DNA from: Oligoflexia bacterium
GTDB taxonomy: Bacteria; Bdellovibrionota; UBA1018
Direction of reading: 5' to 3'
Assembly: GCA_023701205.1 (NCBI GenBank)
Contig: JAMPXJ010000019.1
Coordinates: forward strand, 1-64,000
DNA: 64,000 nucleotides
Below, piece after piece: positions 35,080 to 43,437 of this stretch (within the stretch, counting starts at the first letter, position 1; the number at the start of each line of letters is the position of its first letter). The notes under the pieces were generated by a model. It made no database searches and was not told where the DNA came from. It saw nothing but the letters and a program-made list of their open reading frames with translations. A program made the translations under genes and the position numbers.

Positions 35080-35756
35080 TGGGTGCGCCGGTTCGGCTCC
35101 TCATTTTTCCCTTCCGCGTGCTGCTCTTCGTGGCGGTCATCCGGCCCTTCCTGGCCATCGTGCTCGGACTGCAGGCGCGCGGCCGCGAGCTCCTGCCCGT
35201 CGCGGGACCCGCGATCGTGGTGGCGAACCACAACAGCCATCTCGATACGGCGGTGCTGATGAGCCTTTTTCCGGTGAGCTTGCTGGGGCGCATCCGTCCG
35301 GTCGCCGCCGCCGATTACTTCTTGAGCAATCCCGTGCTGTCGTGGTTTTCCCGCCACATCGTGGGCATCATTCCCGTTCAGCGTCGCCGGGCGGAGGGGA
35401 GCGCCGAGGATCCGTTGGCGCCGATTTCGGAGTCGCTTCGGCAGGGAAACATCGTTCTTTTCTTCCCGGAAGGCACGCGGGGAGAGCCTGAGGTGATGGT
35501 TGATTTCAAGAAGGGAATCGCCAAGCTCGCCGAGCGGCATCCCGAGGTTCCGATCGTCCCGGTCTTCCTGCACGGGCTCGGCAAGTCGCTGCCGCGCGGG
35601 GAGGCCATCTTCGTGCCGTTCCTGAGCCATGCGGTGATCGGAGAGAGCGTGCGTTTCGGAGTCGCGGCGGAAGGCGGCCAGGAGGCTTTTCTGCAGCGGC
35701 TGCGTGAAGAGATCACGCGCCTGGCTGAGTCGCTGAAGGTCGCGGCCTGGCTTTAA
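35079..35756 (+). CDS. 1-acyl-sn-glycerol-3-phosphate acyltransferase-like (PlsC family)
   Basis: A 225-residue membrane-associated acyltransferase. The H-x4-D motif is ANHNSHLDTAVL (residues ~45-56), and the glycerophosphate site is FFPEGTRGE (residues ~128-136). The frame is open far upstream inside cdsA, but ATG 35079 overlaps the cdsA stop (TGATG) and begins the hydrophobic N-terminal helix. It acylates lysophosphatidate or a related lysolipid, feeding the CDP-DAG step of the preceding gene. Last gene of the three-gene lipid module. Confidence 0.9.
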   Translation: MGAPVRLLIFPFRVLLFVAVIRPFLAIVLGLQARGRELLPVAGPAIVVANHNSHLDTAVLMSLFPVSLLGRIRPVAAADYFLSNPVLSWFSRHIVGIIPVQRRRAEGSAEDPLAPISESLRQGNIVLFFPEGTRGEPEVMVDFKKGIAKLAERHPEVPIVPVFLHGLGKSLPRGEAIFVPFLSHAVIGESVRFGVAAEGGQEAFLQRLREEITRLAESLKVAAWL

Positions 35757-35772
35757 GCCGGATCGGGACAGA

Positions 35773-36141
35773 TCACTCGCGCGAGCCCAGCGCGACCAGC
35801 ACTACCCCGGCCACAATGACGAGCACGCCGCCCAGCTGGAGCGGTCGCACCGGCTCGCGCCCGAGCCAGTGCGCGATGGCGAGTCCCCATGCGAAGGTCG
35901 TCGCATACATCGGATAGGTCACGCTGAGGCGGCCGCCGAGCTTGAACGCCGCGACAAACAGGACCATGACTCCGCAAAAAAGCACGACGCCCAGAAAGAG
36001 CGGCCAGTTGCGCAAAAGGCTGTCGGTCCCGAGGCGGGCACTACCCAGCTTGTAATAGTACTGTCCGAGCGCCCCGAAAACGGCAGCCACGAGGTTCAGG
36101 AGGATGGGGAGGGCCTGCGATGCTGAGGTCGTCGAGTTCAT
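35773..36141 (-). CDS. small EamA/DMT-type membrane protein
   Basis: A 122-residue protein with four predicted transmembrane helices (LPILLNLVAAVFGALGQYYYKLG, FLGVVLFCGVMVLFVAAF, YPMYATTFAWGLAIAHWL, LGGVLVIVAGVVLVALG). This is the half-size EamA/small-multidrug-resistance fold of the drug/metabolite transporter superfamily, which works as a dimer. The YKLG after helix 1 and the G-x3-VxxG in helix 4 fit ArnE/ArnF- or YnfA-like members. Substrate unknown. It is convergent with the acyltransferase. The 149-bp upstream gap to 36291 holds nothing recognised. Confidence 0.75.
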   Translation of the reverse strand: MNSTTSASQALPILLNLVAAVFGALGQYYYKLGSARLGTDSLLRNWPLFLGVVLFCGVMVLFVAAFKLGGRLSVTYPMYATTFAWGLAIAHWLGREPVRPLQLGGVLVIVAGVVLVALGSRE

Positions 36142-36290
36142 GAGCTTATGATCGCAAATACTGCCAATTATGGCGACATGAACTATTCGCGAGGCTTTTC
36201 TCGGGCGCCTGGCTCCTTCATGATTGGGCCTCGCCGTTCATCTCATGGGAGGCACGCTGGACGGTGTGGTCCTGAGAGGGCGTCTTCAGT

Positions 36291-38252
36291 TCACTCCGCC
36301 CAATAGATCGCCGCGCTCCCGCTGAAAGCCGGCCCCGCGCCTTCTCCGCCGAAGACGATCACGCGCTTGTCGCCGCTTCCGGCATAAGCTCCGATCGCGC
36401 CGAAGCTCGCCGTTGGAGCACCGATCGTCGAGAGGGGCGCCCAGCTGTTGGCCGGCGAGAGGATCGCGCCCGTGCCCGAGGAAGTCAGGCCGCCCCAGAT
36501 GAAGATGCCCGCGGGAACTGAAAGCGCGAGCGCGTGCCGGCGCGGCGCGGGGGCGGATACCGCCGAGGTCGCAACCCAGCTGTCCGAAGGGGGCAGCTGG
36601 TAAATTCCGCCCGTAGCGACGCTCGTGATCCCGGGCTCGGTGCCGTCAGTATCCGTGGCGCCGCCCCAGATGACGAGCGTGGAGCCGTTCCACGCGGCTG
36701 AATGCTGATAGCGCGCGGAGGGCGCGCCCACCGCGCTGATCGGAGTCCAGGAAGGAACCCCGGGGTCAAAGATGGCGCCCGTCGCGGTTTCGCCGCCGAG
36801 CTGGCAGGCCTCGCCGGCGTTCTTCGCGAGGCATCCGCCCCAGACGAGCATCTTCGAGCCCGCCCAGGTCGCCGTGTGCTGGAAGCGCCCCGCGGGCGTA
36901 TCCGCGAGCGCGTCATTGATCGCGTTCCAGGTATCGAGCGCGGGATCGTATTCGAAGCCCAGGCCCGCGCCGAGCACCGCGCCCGCGCCGCCACCCCAGA
37001 CCATCATCCGCCCGCGCGTCTCGTCCCAAACGGCCGTGTGGCCGAAGCGGGCCGAAGGCGCGCCCAGGGCGGTGATCGGGGCCCAGTCATCGTTCACCGG
37101 ATCGTACATCGCACCCGTCGCGTCCGCGACATCGCCCGCGGCGAGGCCGCCCCAGACGATCATGCGTTCGGTCGCCGCGCCCGCGCTCCACACGGCCGTG
37201 GCGTGGCTGCGGGCCGACGGGGCGCCCACGGCGCTCATCGGGCTCCAGGAATCCGCGACCGGGTCATAGCGCGCGCCGTCCGCGAATTTCGTCGCGGCGC
37301 CCGCGCCCCCGCCCCAAACGAGAAGCTGTGAGCCCGTCCAGACTGAGGCGGCGAAGGAGCGCCCGGCCAGGGGTGAGGCCGCCGTCGCGGTCCAGACCGG
37401 CTGGCCCGTTCCGGACAAAGCGCGCGTGACCTGGGAGTTGGGAATGCCCAGGCCGCTTCCATCGTCAAAGACGAGACTCAAGGTGTCCGAATAGCTTCCC
37501 CCCGCGGGCGAACTTGGGGAGAAGGTCAGGACGAGCGTGCAGCTCGCGCCCGGAGCGAGCGTGGTGCCGCAGCTTCCGCCGGTTCCCGGGTAGCTCCCGC
37601 CTTTGAAGCCGAAGGGAGCCGTGAGCGGGTCAGCGGGGGATTCGCCGAGCGCCTGCGCGGCAGTGATGCCCGTGTTCGAAAGCGTGAGCGTGGCGTCCAC
37701 CGGAGTGCCCGAAGGGGAGGCGCCGAAATCCAGCGTGGGATCGTCCGAGAGCGTCAGCACGGCGGTCGTCGTTCCCGAAAACGAAATCGGCAGCGGCGCA
37801 TGGATCGCGCCGTTCACGTACCGCAGGGCGAGCGCGCCACTGGCCGGGCCCGGGCCCGCAGGGGAGTAGGAAATCACGAGCGTGCAGGTCGCCTGAGGCT
37901 CGAGTGTTGTCGTGCACGTGCCGCCGGTCCCGGGAAAAGCGCCGCCCTTGAATGCGAAAGGCGCGGCGAGCGCGGGCTCGGCCGGGTCCTCCTGGATCTC
38001 GGTGGCGGGCCACGGGCCGGCGTTGACCAAGGTCAGCTCGAGATCGGTGCTCGAGCCGATGGGCCGCGCGCCGAAGTCGATCGAGTCCGAGGGAATGGGC
38101 AGGAGCACGGCGACGCTCTCAGGCACCTGGGAGAGATCGAGCTCGCCTGAGGCGGATTTCGCCCTGAAGCAACCGGAAAACAGCAGCGCGACGCCGATCG
38201 CCAGCGAAAGCGCGGGAACGCGCGTCTTGGAAAATGGGAGCGCTCTGAGCAT
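36291..38252 (-). CDS. lipoprotein with two choice-of-anchor D domains and a kelch-like propeller
   Basis: A 653-residue lipoprotein (lipobox LLFSGC near residue 28). ATG 38252 has GAGGGAG at good spacing; GTG 38261 is an alternative. Two ~100-residue immunoglobulin-like choice-of-anchor D repeats (residues ~45-270) each contain FGF/FAFKGG, PGTGGxC and a CTLVxxxSP strand. The remaining residues form about six or seven kelch-like blades with repeats of VWGGGA ... YDPVxDxW ... GAPSARxxHxAVW. Probably outer-membrane anchored and surface or periplasm facing; kelch propellers bind proteins or glycans. No enzyme motif. The antisense reading frames over it are shadows. Confidence 0.8.
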   Translation of the reverse strand: MLRALPFSKTRVPALSLAIGVALLFSGCFRAKSASGELDLSQVPESVAVLLPIPSDSIDFGARPIGSSTDLELTLVNAGPWPATEIQEDPAEPALAAPFAFKGGAFPGTGGTCTTTLEPQATCTLVISYSPAGPGPASGALALRYVNGAIHAPLPISFSGTTTAVLTLSDDPTLDFGASPSGTPVDATLTLSNTGITAAQALGESPADPLTAPFGFKGGSYPGTGGSCGTTLAPGASCTLVLTFSPSSPAGGSYSDTLSLVFDDGSGLGIPNSQVTRALSGTGQPVWTATAASPLAGRSFAASVWTGSQLLVWGGGAGAATKFADGARYDPVADSWSPMSAVGAPSARSHATAVWSAGAATERMIVWGGLAAGDVADATGAMYDPVNDDWAPITALGAPSARFGHTAVWDETRGRMMVWGGGAGAVLGAGLGFEYDPALDTWNAINDALADTPAGRFQHTATWAGSKMLVWGGCLAKNAGEACQLGGETATGAIFDPGVPSWTPISAVGAPSARYQHSAAWNGSTLVIWGGATDTDGTEPGITSVATGGIYQLPPSDSWVATSAVSAPAPRRHALALSVPAGIFIWGGLTSSGTGAILSPANSWAPLSTIGAPTASFGAIGAYAGSGDKRVIVFGGEGAGPAFSGSAAIYWAE

Positions 38253-38371
38253 ACGGGCCACTCCCTCTCATTATCCCTGCCTGAGGCCGGCGAGTCAAAA
38301 TCGACTTTCCCGGGCCGGGTCCCGCGCGACACGGTTGCCTTTCCGTCGCGCGCGGCGTAGGTTCGCGGATC

Positions 38372-38887
38372 ATGGATATTCACGGACTTTCGGAACTCAG
38401 CTCGTTTCTTTCCACCTATTTCGCCGATGCCGATCCGGCCGCCTCGGCCGAGGCCGACCAGGAGCTGGTCCGGGGCCTCGTCTCTTCGGCGCCCGCGGAC
38501 AAGCTGCACCGCGTGCTGGCGCAGGCCCGGCAGCTCCGGGATGCCCCGGAGTTCTCGCTCGAGGAATTGGGCACGCTCGCCAACCGCTGGTTCGCGGAGC
38601 TCGATGAGGCTCGCGCGTGGCTGGGCGCCGTCGTGAGCGCTCTCGAGTCGGGCGAAGCCGGCGGCGGAGCGGGTTCGGTCGCCGTGAAGGACAGCAACGG
38701 CGCGGTTCTCGCCGAAGGCGATTCGGTCACGGTGATCAAGGATCTCAAGGTCAAGGGCGGCTCGAGCGATCTCAAGCGCGGGACCCTCATCAAGAAGATC
38801 CATCTGATCGACGATCCCGAGAACATCGAATGCCGCGTGGGCGGCAGCACGCTCGTGCTGAAGACCTGCTTCCTCAAGAAAGCCTGA
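38372..38887 (+). CDS. CdiI-like immunity domain fused to PhnA (YjdM) domain
   Basis: A 171-residue cytosolic protein. Residues ~8-90 (SFLSTYFADADP ... LANRWFAELDEARAWL) resemble the CDI immunity family PF18593, in which an xFLxxYF opening and a late W-L motif frame a helical bundle. Residues 104-171 (VKDSNGAVLAEGDSVTVIKDLKVKG ... FLKKA) are a clear PhnA/YjdM C-terminal SH3-like domain, with a single Cys155 and Cys166. The zinc-ribbon that normally precedes PhnA is absent; the immunity-like domain is in its place. Divergent from the kelch lipoprotein. Function unknown; the first assignment is from pattern, the second firm. Confidence 0.7.
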   Translation: MDIHGLSELSSFLSTYFADADPAASAEADQELVRGLVSSAPADKLHRVLAQARQLRDAPEFSLEELGTLANRWFAELDEARAWLGAVVSALESGEAGGGAGSVAVKDSNGAVLAEGDSVTVIKDLKVKGGSSDLKRGTLIKKIHLIDDPENIECRVGGSTLVLKTCFLKKA

Positions 38888-38906
38888 AGCGCCTCAGGGA
38901 CGCCGC

Positions 38907-39800
38907 TCAGAACGCGAAGCCGACGACCGTGCCGAGGGTATGCATTCCGGCGTTGCTGTAGGATCCTTCCATCGCGATGCGCACTCCCACGGGGAGGATC
39001 CGGAAGGCGACCCCCGTGAATGCTTGCAGCTGATAGGCATGATAGGCGTCGGAAACCAGGGTTTGCTTCTGGGACTCGCCGAGCACGGCGATCGTGATCG
39101 GAACCTCGAGCTGGCCGGTCACCCAGTCGGCGCCGATCCCGATGTAGGGCTCGGCGAAGCTGAAGCCTTTGGAGGCGACCAGCTGCGCGCTGATCGTGCG
39201 CGTGTTGACATCCAGAAAGGCCTCGCCTGACTCCACTCCGTCGGTCGGAATGGGGATTCCCGGCAGCCCGAGCGAGGAGGTCGCCAGGCGCGTTTCGGAG
39301 TAGCTCGCGCGCAGGGCCCAAGACGGGCCTTCGGGCGGCTCGAAAAGCGTGAACTTGATTCCCGCGCCCCAGATATAGGTGCCTTTGTAAGCCAGCCCCG
39401 CTATCCCGAGGTCGGCCGCCGGGCCCAGCCCTTTGGAGAGCTGCAACTTGACCGAGGGGAGCGCTCCCAGCGCGGAGCCATCAGAGGCGCCGCCGCCCGA
39501 GCCGCCGCTCAGCGCATCCATGAAGCCGGTAGGCAGGTGAACCAGCGTGGCTTCGAAACCCAGATCGAAGCCCGCGATCCCCCGGGGCGAGGCGCCCGCA
39601 TAGGCACGATAATTCATCAGGACGCCGAAAGTCTTGAGCAGGGTTCTTGCGCTCTCCGCGGGAACGATCGAGTTCAGGTCGGGCATCGAGAACTCGGGTG
39701 CCGCGGCCCGGGCGATGGCCGGCGGCAGGGCGCCCAGAAGCTGAAGAACCAGCCACGCCGCGAGGACGGCGGGCGCGTGCTGATCGGTCGGATGCCCCAT
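38907..39800 (-). CDS. outer-membrane beta-barrel protein
   Basis: A 297-residue protein with a signal peptide (LAAWLVLQLLGALPPAIA, cleavage after ARA) and GAGGGAAGA just before ATG. The mature part begins with a soluble helical stretch, then alternating strands (YIWGAGIKFTLFE, SWALRASYSETRLA, VRIAMEGSYSNAG) and ends in Phe (TVVGFAF). It has no enzymatic motif. The pattern fits DUF6588-like barrels found in many Gram-negatives. No clear operon partner; its stop is 20 bp from the end of the CdiI/PhnA gene. Confidence 0.75.
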   Translation of the reverse strand: MGHPTDQHAPAVLAAWLVLQLLGALPPAIARAAAPEFSMPDLNSIVPAESARTLLKTFGVLMNYRAYAGASPRGIAGFDLGFEATLVHLPTGFMDALSGGSGGGASDGSALGALPSVKLQLSKGLGPAADLGIAGLAYKGTYIWGAGIKFTLFEPPEGPSWALRASYSETRLATSSLGLPGIPIPTDGVESGEAFLDVNTRTISAQLVASKGFSFAEPYIGIGADWVTGQLEVPITIAVLGESQKQTLVSDAYHAYQLQAFTGVAFRILPVGVRIAMEGSYSNAGMHTLGTVVGFAF

Positions 39801-39914
39801 TTCTTCCCTCGAGGCTGATTGTAACGCCGGGGGGCTTCCAGCGCGAGGAGCAGAAATTGCCTAGGGCGATTCCCGAACTTTCGGGATGGAACGGCCCGGC
39901 TCAACAAAGCCGCA

Positions 39915-40097
39915 TCAGACCGGCGGCCCGGCGCGCCTGCCGCTGACCAGCGAGGCGAGCAGGCTGATCACCGCGAGGGCGAGGAAGATATAGAGCAGCA
40001 GCTTGCCGACCTCCATCGAGAGCCCGGCGATATTGTTGGCTCCCAGGAACATGGCGAGCAGCCCGATGATGAAAAAGACGATGGCCGCGCGTAACAT
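39915..40097 (-). CDS. DUF1328 small membrane protein (YtjA-like)
   Basis: A 60-residue protein with two hydrophobic segments, LRAAIVFFIIGLLAMFLG and KLLLYIFLALAVISLLASLVSG, which is the whole DUF1328 family pattern (YtjA of E. coli). AGGAG is 8 bp before ATG 40097; the longer open frame lacks a ribosome site. Family members are induced in stress or stationary phase; function is unknown. Confidence 0.85.
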   Translation of the reverse strand: MLRAAIVFFIIGLLAMFLGANNIAGLSMEVGKLLLYIFLALAVISLLASLVSGRRAGPPV

Positions 40098-40174
40098 AGG
40101 GCTTTCTCCTTCGCAGTCAGGAAGAGCAAACGGTGTACCGCCCCATGAAAACGGGTCGTGCAAAATAATACATC

Positions 40175-40606
40175 ATGTATATTGAAACAATGGATCTCCG
40201 TTTTCGTGCGGAGCAGGTGGTCGGGCTTCTTGCCGCACTGGAGCGGGAGCAGGGCTGCGATTCCCGAAAGGTGCCCGGCGGTTTCGACCTCCGGGTGCCC
40301 GGGTGGGATTCGCTTCCCTTCGGCGCGGGAGGCCTGTCGAGTCGGTTCTTCTGGGAGCGCGCGCAGATCCGCGTTCTCGAGGACGGAACCGCGCGCTTCC
40401 GCTGGCTCTATGGCACGCGCTTCCATCAGGCGATGCATGCGGCGCTTCTCGCGCTTTTCGCGCTCGGCGCGGGCGGCGATCCCGAGCCGGGACGCCTCGG
40501 CGGGCGATTGGCCCTTCTTGCGTTCGCGAATCTGCTGCCGTATCTCGCGTTCCGCAGCTGGGCGGAGCTCTGGACCCGGCGGACGCTCCTGCCGCTTTTG
40601 GGCTGA
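40175..40606 (+). CDS. membrane protein of unknown function
   Basis: A 143-residue protein with a soluble N-terminal ~85 residues (LLAALEREQGCDSRKVPGGFDLR) and then one or two hydrophobic segments (MHAALLALFALGAG, LALLAFANLLPYLAF). No ribosome site precedes ATG 40175, and the short AT-rich upstream stretch has the 11-bp palindrome TACATCATGTA (40169-40179), which overlaps the start. ATG 40190 is an alternative start. Codon use is typical of real genes here. Family not recognised. Confidence 0.55.
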   Translation: MYIETMDLRFRAEQVVGLLAALEREQGCDSRKVPGGFDLRVPGWDSLPFGAGGLSSRFFWERAQIRVLEDGTARFRWLYGTRFHQAMHAALLALFALGAGGDPEPGRLGGRLALLAFANLLPYLAFRSWAELWTRRTLLPLLG

Positions 40607-40632
40607 GCATCGCGTTTGCAGGTCGGGCCGGC

Positions 40633-40944
40633 ATGATCGCCTGGCGTCCCTTGTTCATATCCGCCATGGCGCTCGGAGCGCTGGCGGGCTCCGGGAAGAG
40701 CGGCAATTCTCCCGATAGCGCTGAAAAGGCCGAGCGCGACGCGCGCCCCTCCGTCCCTCGTTTGCGCCAGGCGCCCGGCGTCGCGCCAGAGTCGGGGATT
40801 TCCGCCGACACGGATGCGGGGCTGGCCGCGCCGGGGAGCGGGACCTGTCTTTGCCCGTGTCCCGCGCCTTCGGAGGTCCCGCTGCCGGAATCCCGGCTCG
40901 AGCCGGAGGGAAGCCGGTTCGGGGATGAGGCGCCGCGGTCCTAG
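40633..40944 (+). CDS. hypothetical small protein, possibly exported
   Basis: A 103-residue frame with a short hydrophobic N-terminus (WRPLFISAMALGALAGSG) and then a disordered Pro/Ser/Glu-rich tail containing CLCPCP. Upstream sequence is a weak Shine-Dalgarno. It sits 26 bp after the preceding membrane protein gene and in the same direction. It may be a small lipoprotein-like or exported peptide, but no lipobox is seen. Codon choice is only moderately convincing. Confidence 0.35.
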   Translation: MIAWRPLFISAMALGALAGSGKSGNSPDSAEKAERDARPSVPRLRQAPGVAPESGISADTDAGLAAPGSGTCLCPCPAPSEVPLPESRLEPEGSRFGDEAPRS

Positions 40945-40988
40945 GCCGGGCGGCGGGCCATGTGTTACTCTTCGGGAAGAGGTGCCCC

Positions 40989-41474
40989 ATGCCTGCCTTG
41001 CTCGTAATTTTCGCCATGCTCGCGCTCGGGCCGCTCGCGCTGGCCGCGTCAGCGCCGCTGCCGCTCCCGATCCGGAGCGAGGATCTGAGCTTTACCTATC
41101 GTTCCAATGACGGGGAGGTCACGCTTTCCTGCCGGCACAAGCCCGCGCAACCTGGCACGCACGACTGGCGCGTGAGCTGCGGCGAGGATACGCCGCTCGC
41201 GCGCGACTACTTCGTGCACCTCCTCGTGAGGAAATACGTGACCACGGCGCGCAAGCCCGAGGTGGCCTACGAGATCCTCTACTGGGTCAGCGACCGCAAT
41301 CCTCCAGGCGCCTTCAAGTTCACGAGCGCGGTTTCCTGGCTTCGCTTCGAGAGGGAAACGGACCTGCACTCGGCGTCCTTCAGCCAGTCCGTCGAGAACG
41401 ATTACGCCTCGCTCGTCGTGACTCTGGGCAGCTTTGGCAGCCAGGGGATTCCGGGCAGTCGGAACGGGCGCTGA
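40989..41474 (+). CDS. exported protein of unknown function
   Basis: A 161-residue protein with GGAAGAGG before ATG 40989 and a signal peptide (LLVIFAMLALGPLALA). The mature protein reads as an all-beta domain (LSFTYRSNDGEVTLSC, WRVSCG), with two cysteines that could form a disulfide, and a helical-beta end (DYASLVVTLGSFG). No family recognised. Its TGA directly abuts the stop of the convergent lipoprotein gene, with no base between them. Confidence 0.65.
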   Translation: MPALLVIFAMLALGPLALAASAPLPLPIRSEDLSFTYRSNDGEVTLSCRHKPAQPGTHDWRVSCGEDTPLARDYFVHLLVRKYVTTARKPEVAYEILYWVSDRNPPGAFKFTSAVSWLRFERETDLHSASFSQSVENDYASLVVTLGSFGSQGIPGSRNGR

Positions 41475-42236
41475 TCAGTTCAGCAAAAAGCCGGTCATCA
41501 CCCCGAAAAAATACCCGCCGAGCGCCGTGTCTCCCATCGAGCCGCCGGCGGTGGTGATCTCGGCGCGGAACCAAAGGGGCGCGATCATGTACTGGTAGCC
41601 CAGGCCGACGCCATACTGCGTGGCGCTTGCGGTGGATCCCGCGCCGCTCGTGGCGCTGATGCCGGCAGGGGACGAGGAGCCGCCCGGAGCGCGCGCGGCG
41701 GTCTCAGCGGTTCCGCTCAGTCCCGCAAGGGTGAGAAACGGCGAAAGCGAGAGCAGGTGATTCGGGCCGAGGCGGTAGCCCGCCGGCACGGCGAGGTCGA
41801 TCGAATAGTAGGTGACCGTGCTGCCTGAGGAGCGACCCACGAGGATTCCCGGGGCGATCGCCAGCGCCGCGGAGAGGTTGCCCTGGCTCGCCGAAGCCTC
41901 GGGAGCGCCGGAGAGCTGGTACTTGAAACGCACGCTCAGCGGCGCCATGGGCTGCAGGCGCACCCCCAGATCGATCTTCTCGCTGAGCGAGGCGACAAAG
42001 CCCAGCGCGGGGGTCACGGCCGAGCGCGCCTCAGGCTCGGGAGCATCGCCGCTCTCGGGATCGGGCGAGGAAAGAACCGGGCGTTCCACCAGGTCCGTGC
42101 CCATGAGCACGCCCGCGAGCTCCAGCCGGCCTACCCCGCCGCCCCGGGCCTCGGGGGTTTCCAAATGGCTCGCGGGTAGATTATAGTGCGCGCAACCCGA
42201 GATTCCGGTGATGATCAGCCAGGCGAGAACCCTCAT
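41475..42236 (-). CDS. outer-membrane lipoprotein, barrel-like
   Basis: A 253-residue protein. ATG 42236 gives a lipoprotein signal (WLIITGISGC, acylated Cys near residue 15). The longer frame start at 42296 lies inside the divergent gene and is rejected. The mature part has repeated amphipathic strands (LGVRLQPMAPLSVRFKYQLSG, YYSIDLAVPAGYRLG, LWFRAEITTAGGS) and looks like a beta-barrel or beta-sandwich rather than a globular periplasmic protein. Gly/Ser-rich loop at residues ~195-220. The first bases overlap the divergent dus start. Confidence 0.7.
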   Translation of the reverse strand: MRVLAWLIITGISGCAHYNLPASHLETPEARGGGVGRLELAGVLMGTDLVERPVLSSPDPESGDAPEPEARSAVTPALGFVASLSEKIDLGVRLQPMAPLSVRFKYQLSGAPEASASQGNLSAALAIAPGILVGRSSGSTVTYYSIDLAVPAGYRLGPNHLLSLSPFLTLAGLSGTAETAARAPGGSSSPAGISATSGAGSTASATQYGVGLGYQYMIAPLWFRAEITTAGGSMGDTALGGYFFGVMTGFLLN

Positions 42237-43251
42237 GTGCCCCGATTCTAACTTAAGCGACCGGACCCTGTCGAACGCTTCGCCCTGGCCCCGCAACGGG
42301 GTCCCGAGACTCGCGCTCGCGCCGATGGAAGGCGTGATCGATCCGCCGATGCGCCAGTTCCTCTCCGAAAGAGGGGGCTTCGATTACTGCGTCTCGGAGT
42401 TCGTGCGCGTGAGCCGGCTGGCGCCCCCGGCGCATGTCTTTCACCGGCAGGTGCCCGAGCTGGGTCAGGGCGCCCGCACCGCGAGTGGCATGGAGGTGCA
42501 GCTGCAGCTGCTCGGGGGTGAGCCTGAACGGATGGCGGAGGCCGCGCTCATCGCCTGTCGCGCGGGCGCCACGGGAATCGATCTCAACTTCGGCTGTCCC
42601 GCGCCCACGGTCAACCGCCACGACGGCGGCGCGAGCCTCCTGCGCTTCCCGCGCCGGATTCGCGAGATCGTCGAGGCTGTGCGCCGCGCCGTGCCGGCAA
42701 CGCTCCCGGTTTCGGCGAAGCTGCGGCTGGGCTGGGATTCGATCGAGGAAATCCACCTGAACGCCGAAATGGCCGCCCAGGGAGGGGCTTCCTGGCTCAC
42801 GATCCATGGACGCACCAAGGTGCAAGGCTATGCGCCGCCCGCCCACTGGAAGCCGATCGGCCAGGTCCGCCGGAACCTGGGCCTGCCGATCGTGGCGAAC
42901 GGGGAGATCTGGACGCTCGAGGACTTCCGGCGCTGTCGCGAGGATTCCGGCTGCGAGCACTTCATGCTCGGTCGGGGGGCGCTCGCGGATCTCTCGCTCG
43001 TGCACCGGATCCGCGTGGAGCTGGGGCTGGAAGCGCGCGCGATCGAGCCTGACGAACACTCCTGGCCATCAGCGATCCGGCGGTTTGCCGAGGTGATGCA
43101 CGAGCGCCGGCAGAGTCCCGCGCGCACTTTGCGCCGAGTCAAACAATGGATGGGGCTCGCCGGCTCGAAGGGAGGGGGAAACCAGGCGCTTTTTCAGGCG
43201 ATCAAAAGAGCCGCTTCGCTCGAGGAGCTCCTGGGTTTTTTTGGCCCGTGA
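42235..43251 (+). CDS. dus: tRNA-dihydrouridine synthase (DusC/DusA-like)
   Basis: An FMN enzyme that reduces uridine to dihydrouridine in tRNA D-loops. From ATG 42235 the protein has 338 residues. The barrel begins with LALAPMEGVIDPPMR; the active-site Cys is in DLNFGCPAPTVNRHDGG (Cys121); KLRLGWD and TIHGRTKVQGY bind FMN; NGEIWTLEDF and FMLGRGAL follow. The motif set is closest to the DusC branch. ATG 42208 is possible but would overlap the divergent gene by 29 bp; ATG 42235 already overlaps its start by 2 bp. Which dus paralog it is cannot be settled here. Confidence 0.9.
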   Translation: MCPDSNLSDRTLSNASPWPRNGVPRLALAPMEGVIDPPMRQFLSERGGFDYCVSEFVRVSRLAPPAHVFHRQVPELGQGARTASGMEVQLQLLGGEPERMAEAALIACRAGATGIDLNFGCPAPTVNRHDGGASLLRFPRRIREIVEAVRRAVPATLPVSAKLRLGWDSIEEIHLNAEMAAQGGASWLTIHGRTKVQGYAPPAHWKPIGQVRRNLGLPIVANGEIWTLEDFRRCREDSGCEHFMLGRGALADLSLVHRIRVELGLEARAIEPDEHSWPSAIRRFAEVMHERRQSPARTLRRVKQWMGLAGSKGGGNQALFQAIKRAASLEELLGFFGP

Positions 43252-43437
43252 AGGGTGACTCCTTTCCCATGGGCCTCTCGGCCGGGGCAACGGCCCGCCC
43301 GGGAGGGGAGGGGGAATTCCGCCAAAATCGCCGCAAATTCGGGCAGAATTCGATGATTTTCGAATATCCCGGCCTGATTTCCCGTGTTGGCCGCGATGTT
43401 GCTTAGACCAGAGACTTTGGCATCCGAGGGGGCAAGG

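Noticed and set aside
36178..36303. 42-codon plus-strand frame before the kelch lipoprotein's 3' end
   Set aside because: No ribosome site, mixed codon use and overlap with the kelch gene's end; treated as chance.
39871..39886. Hairpin TCCCGAA/TTCGGGA as a terminator
   Set aside because: A 2-nt loop and no T tract on either strand; it lies upstream of one gene and downstream of none.
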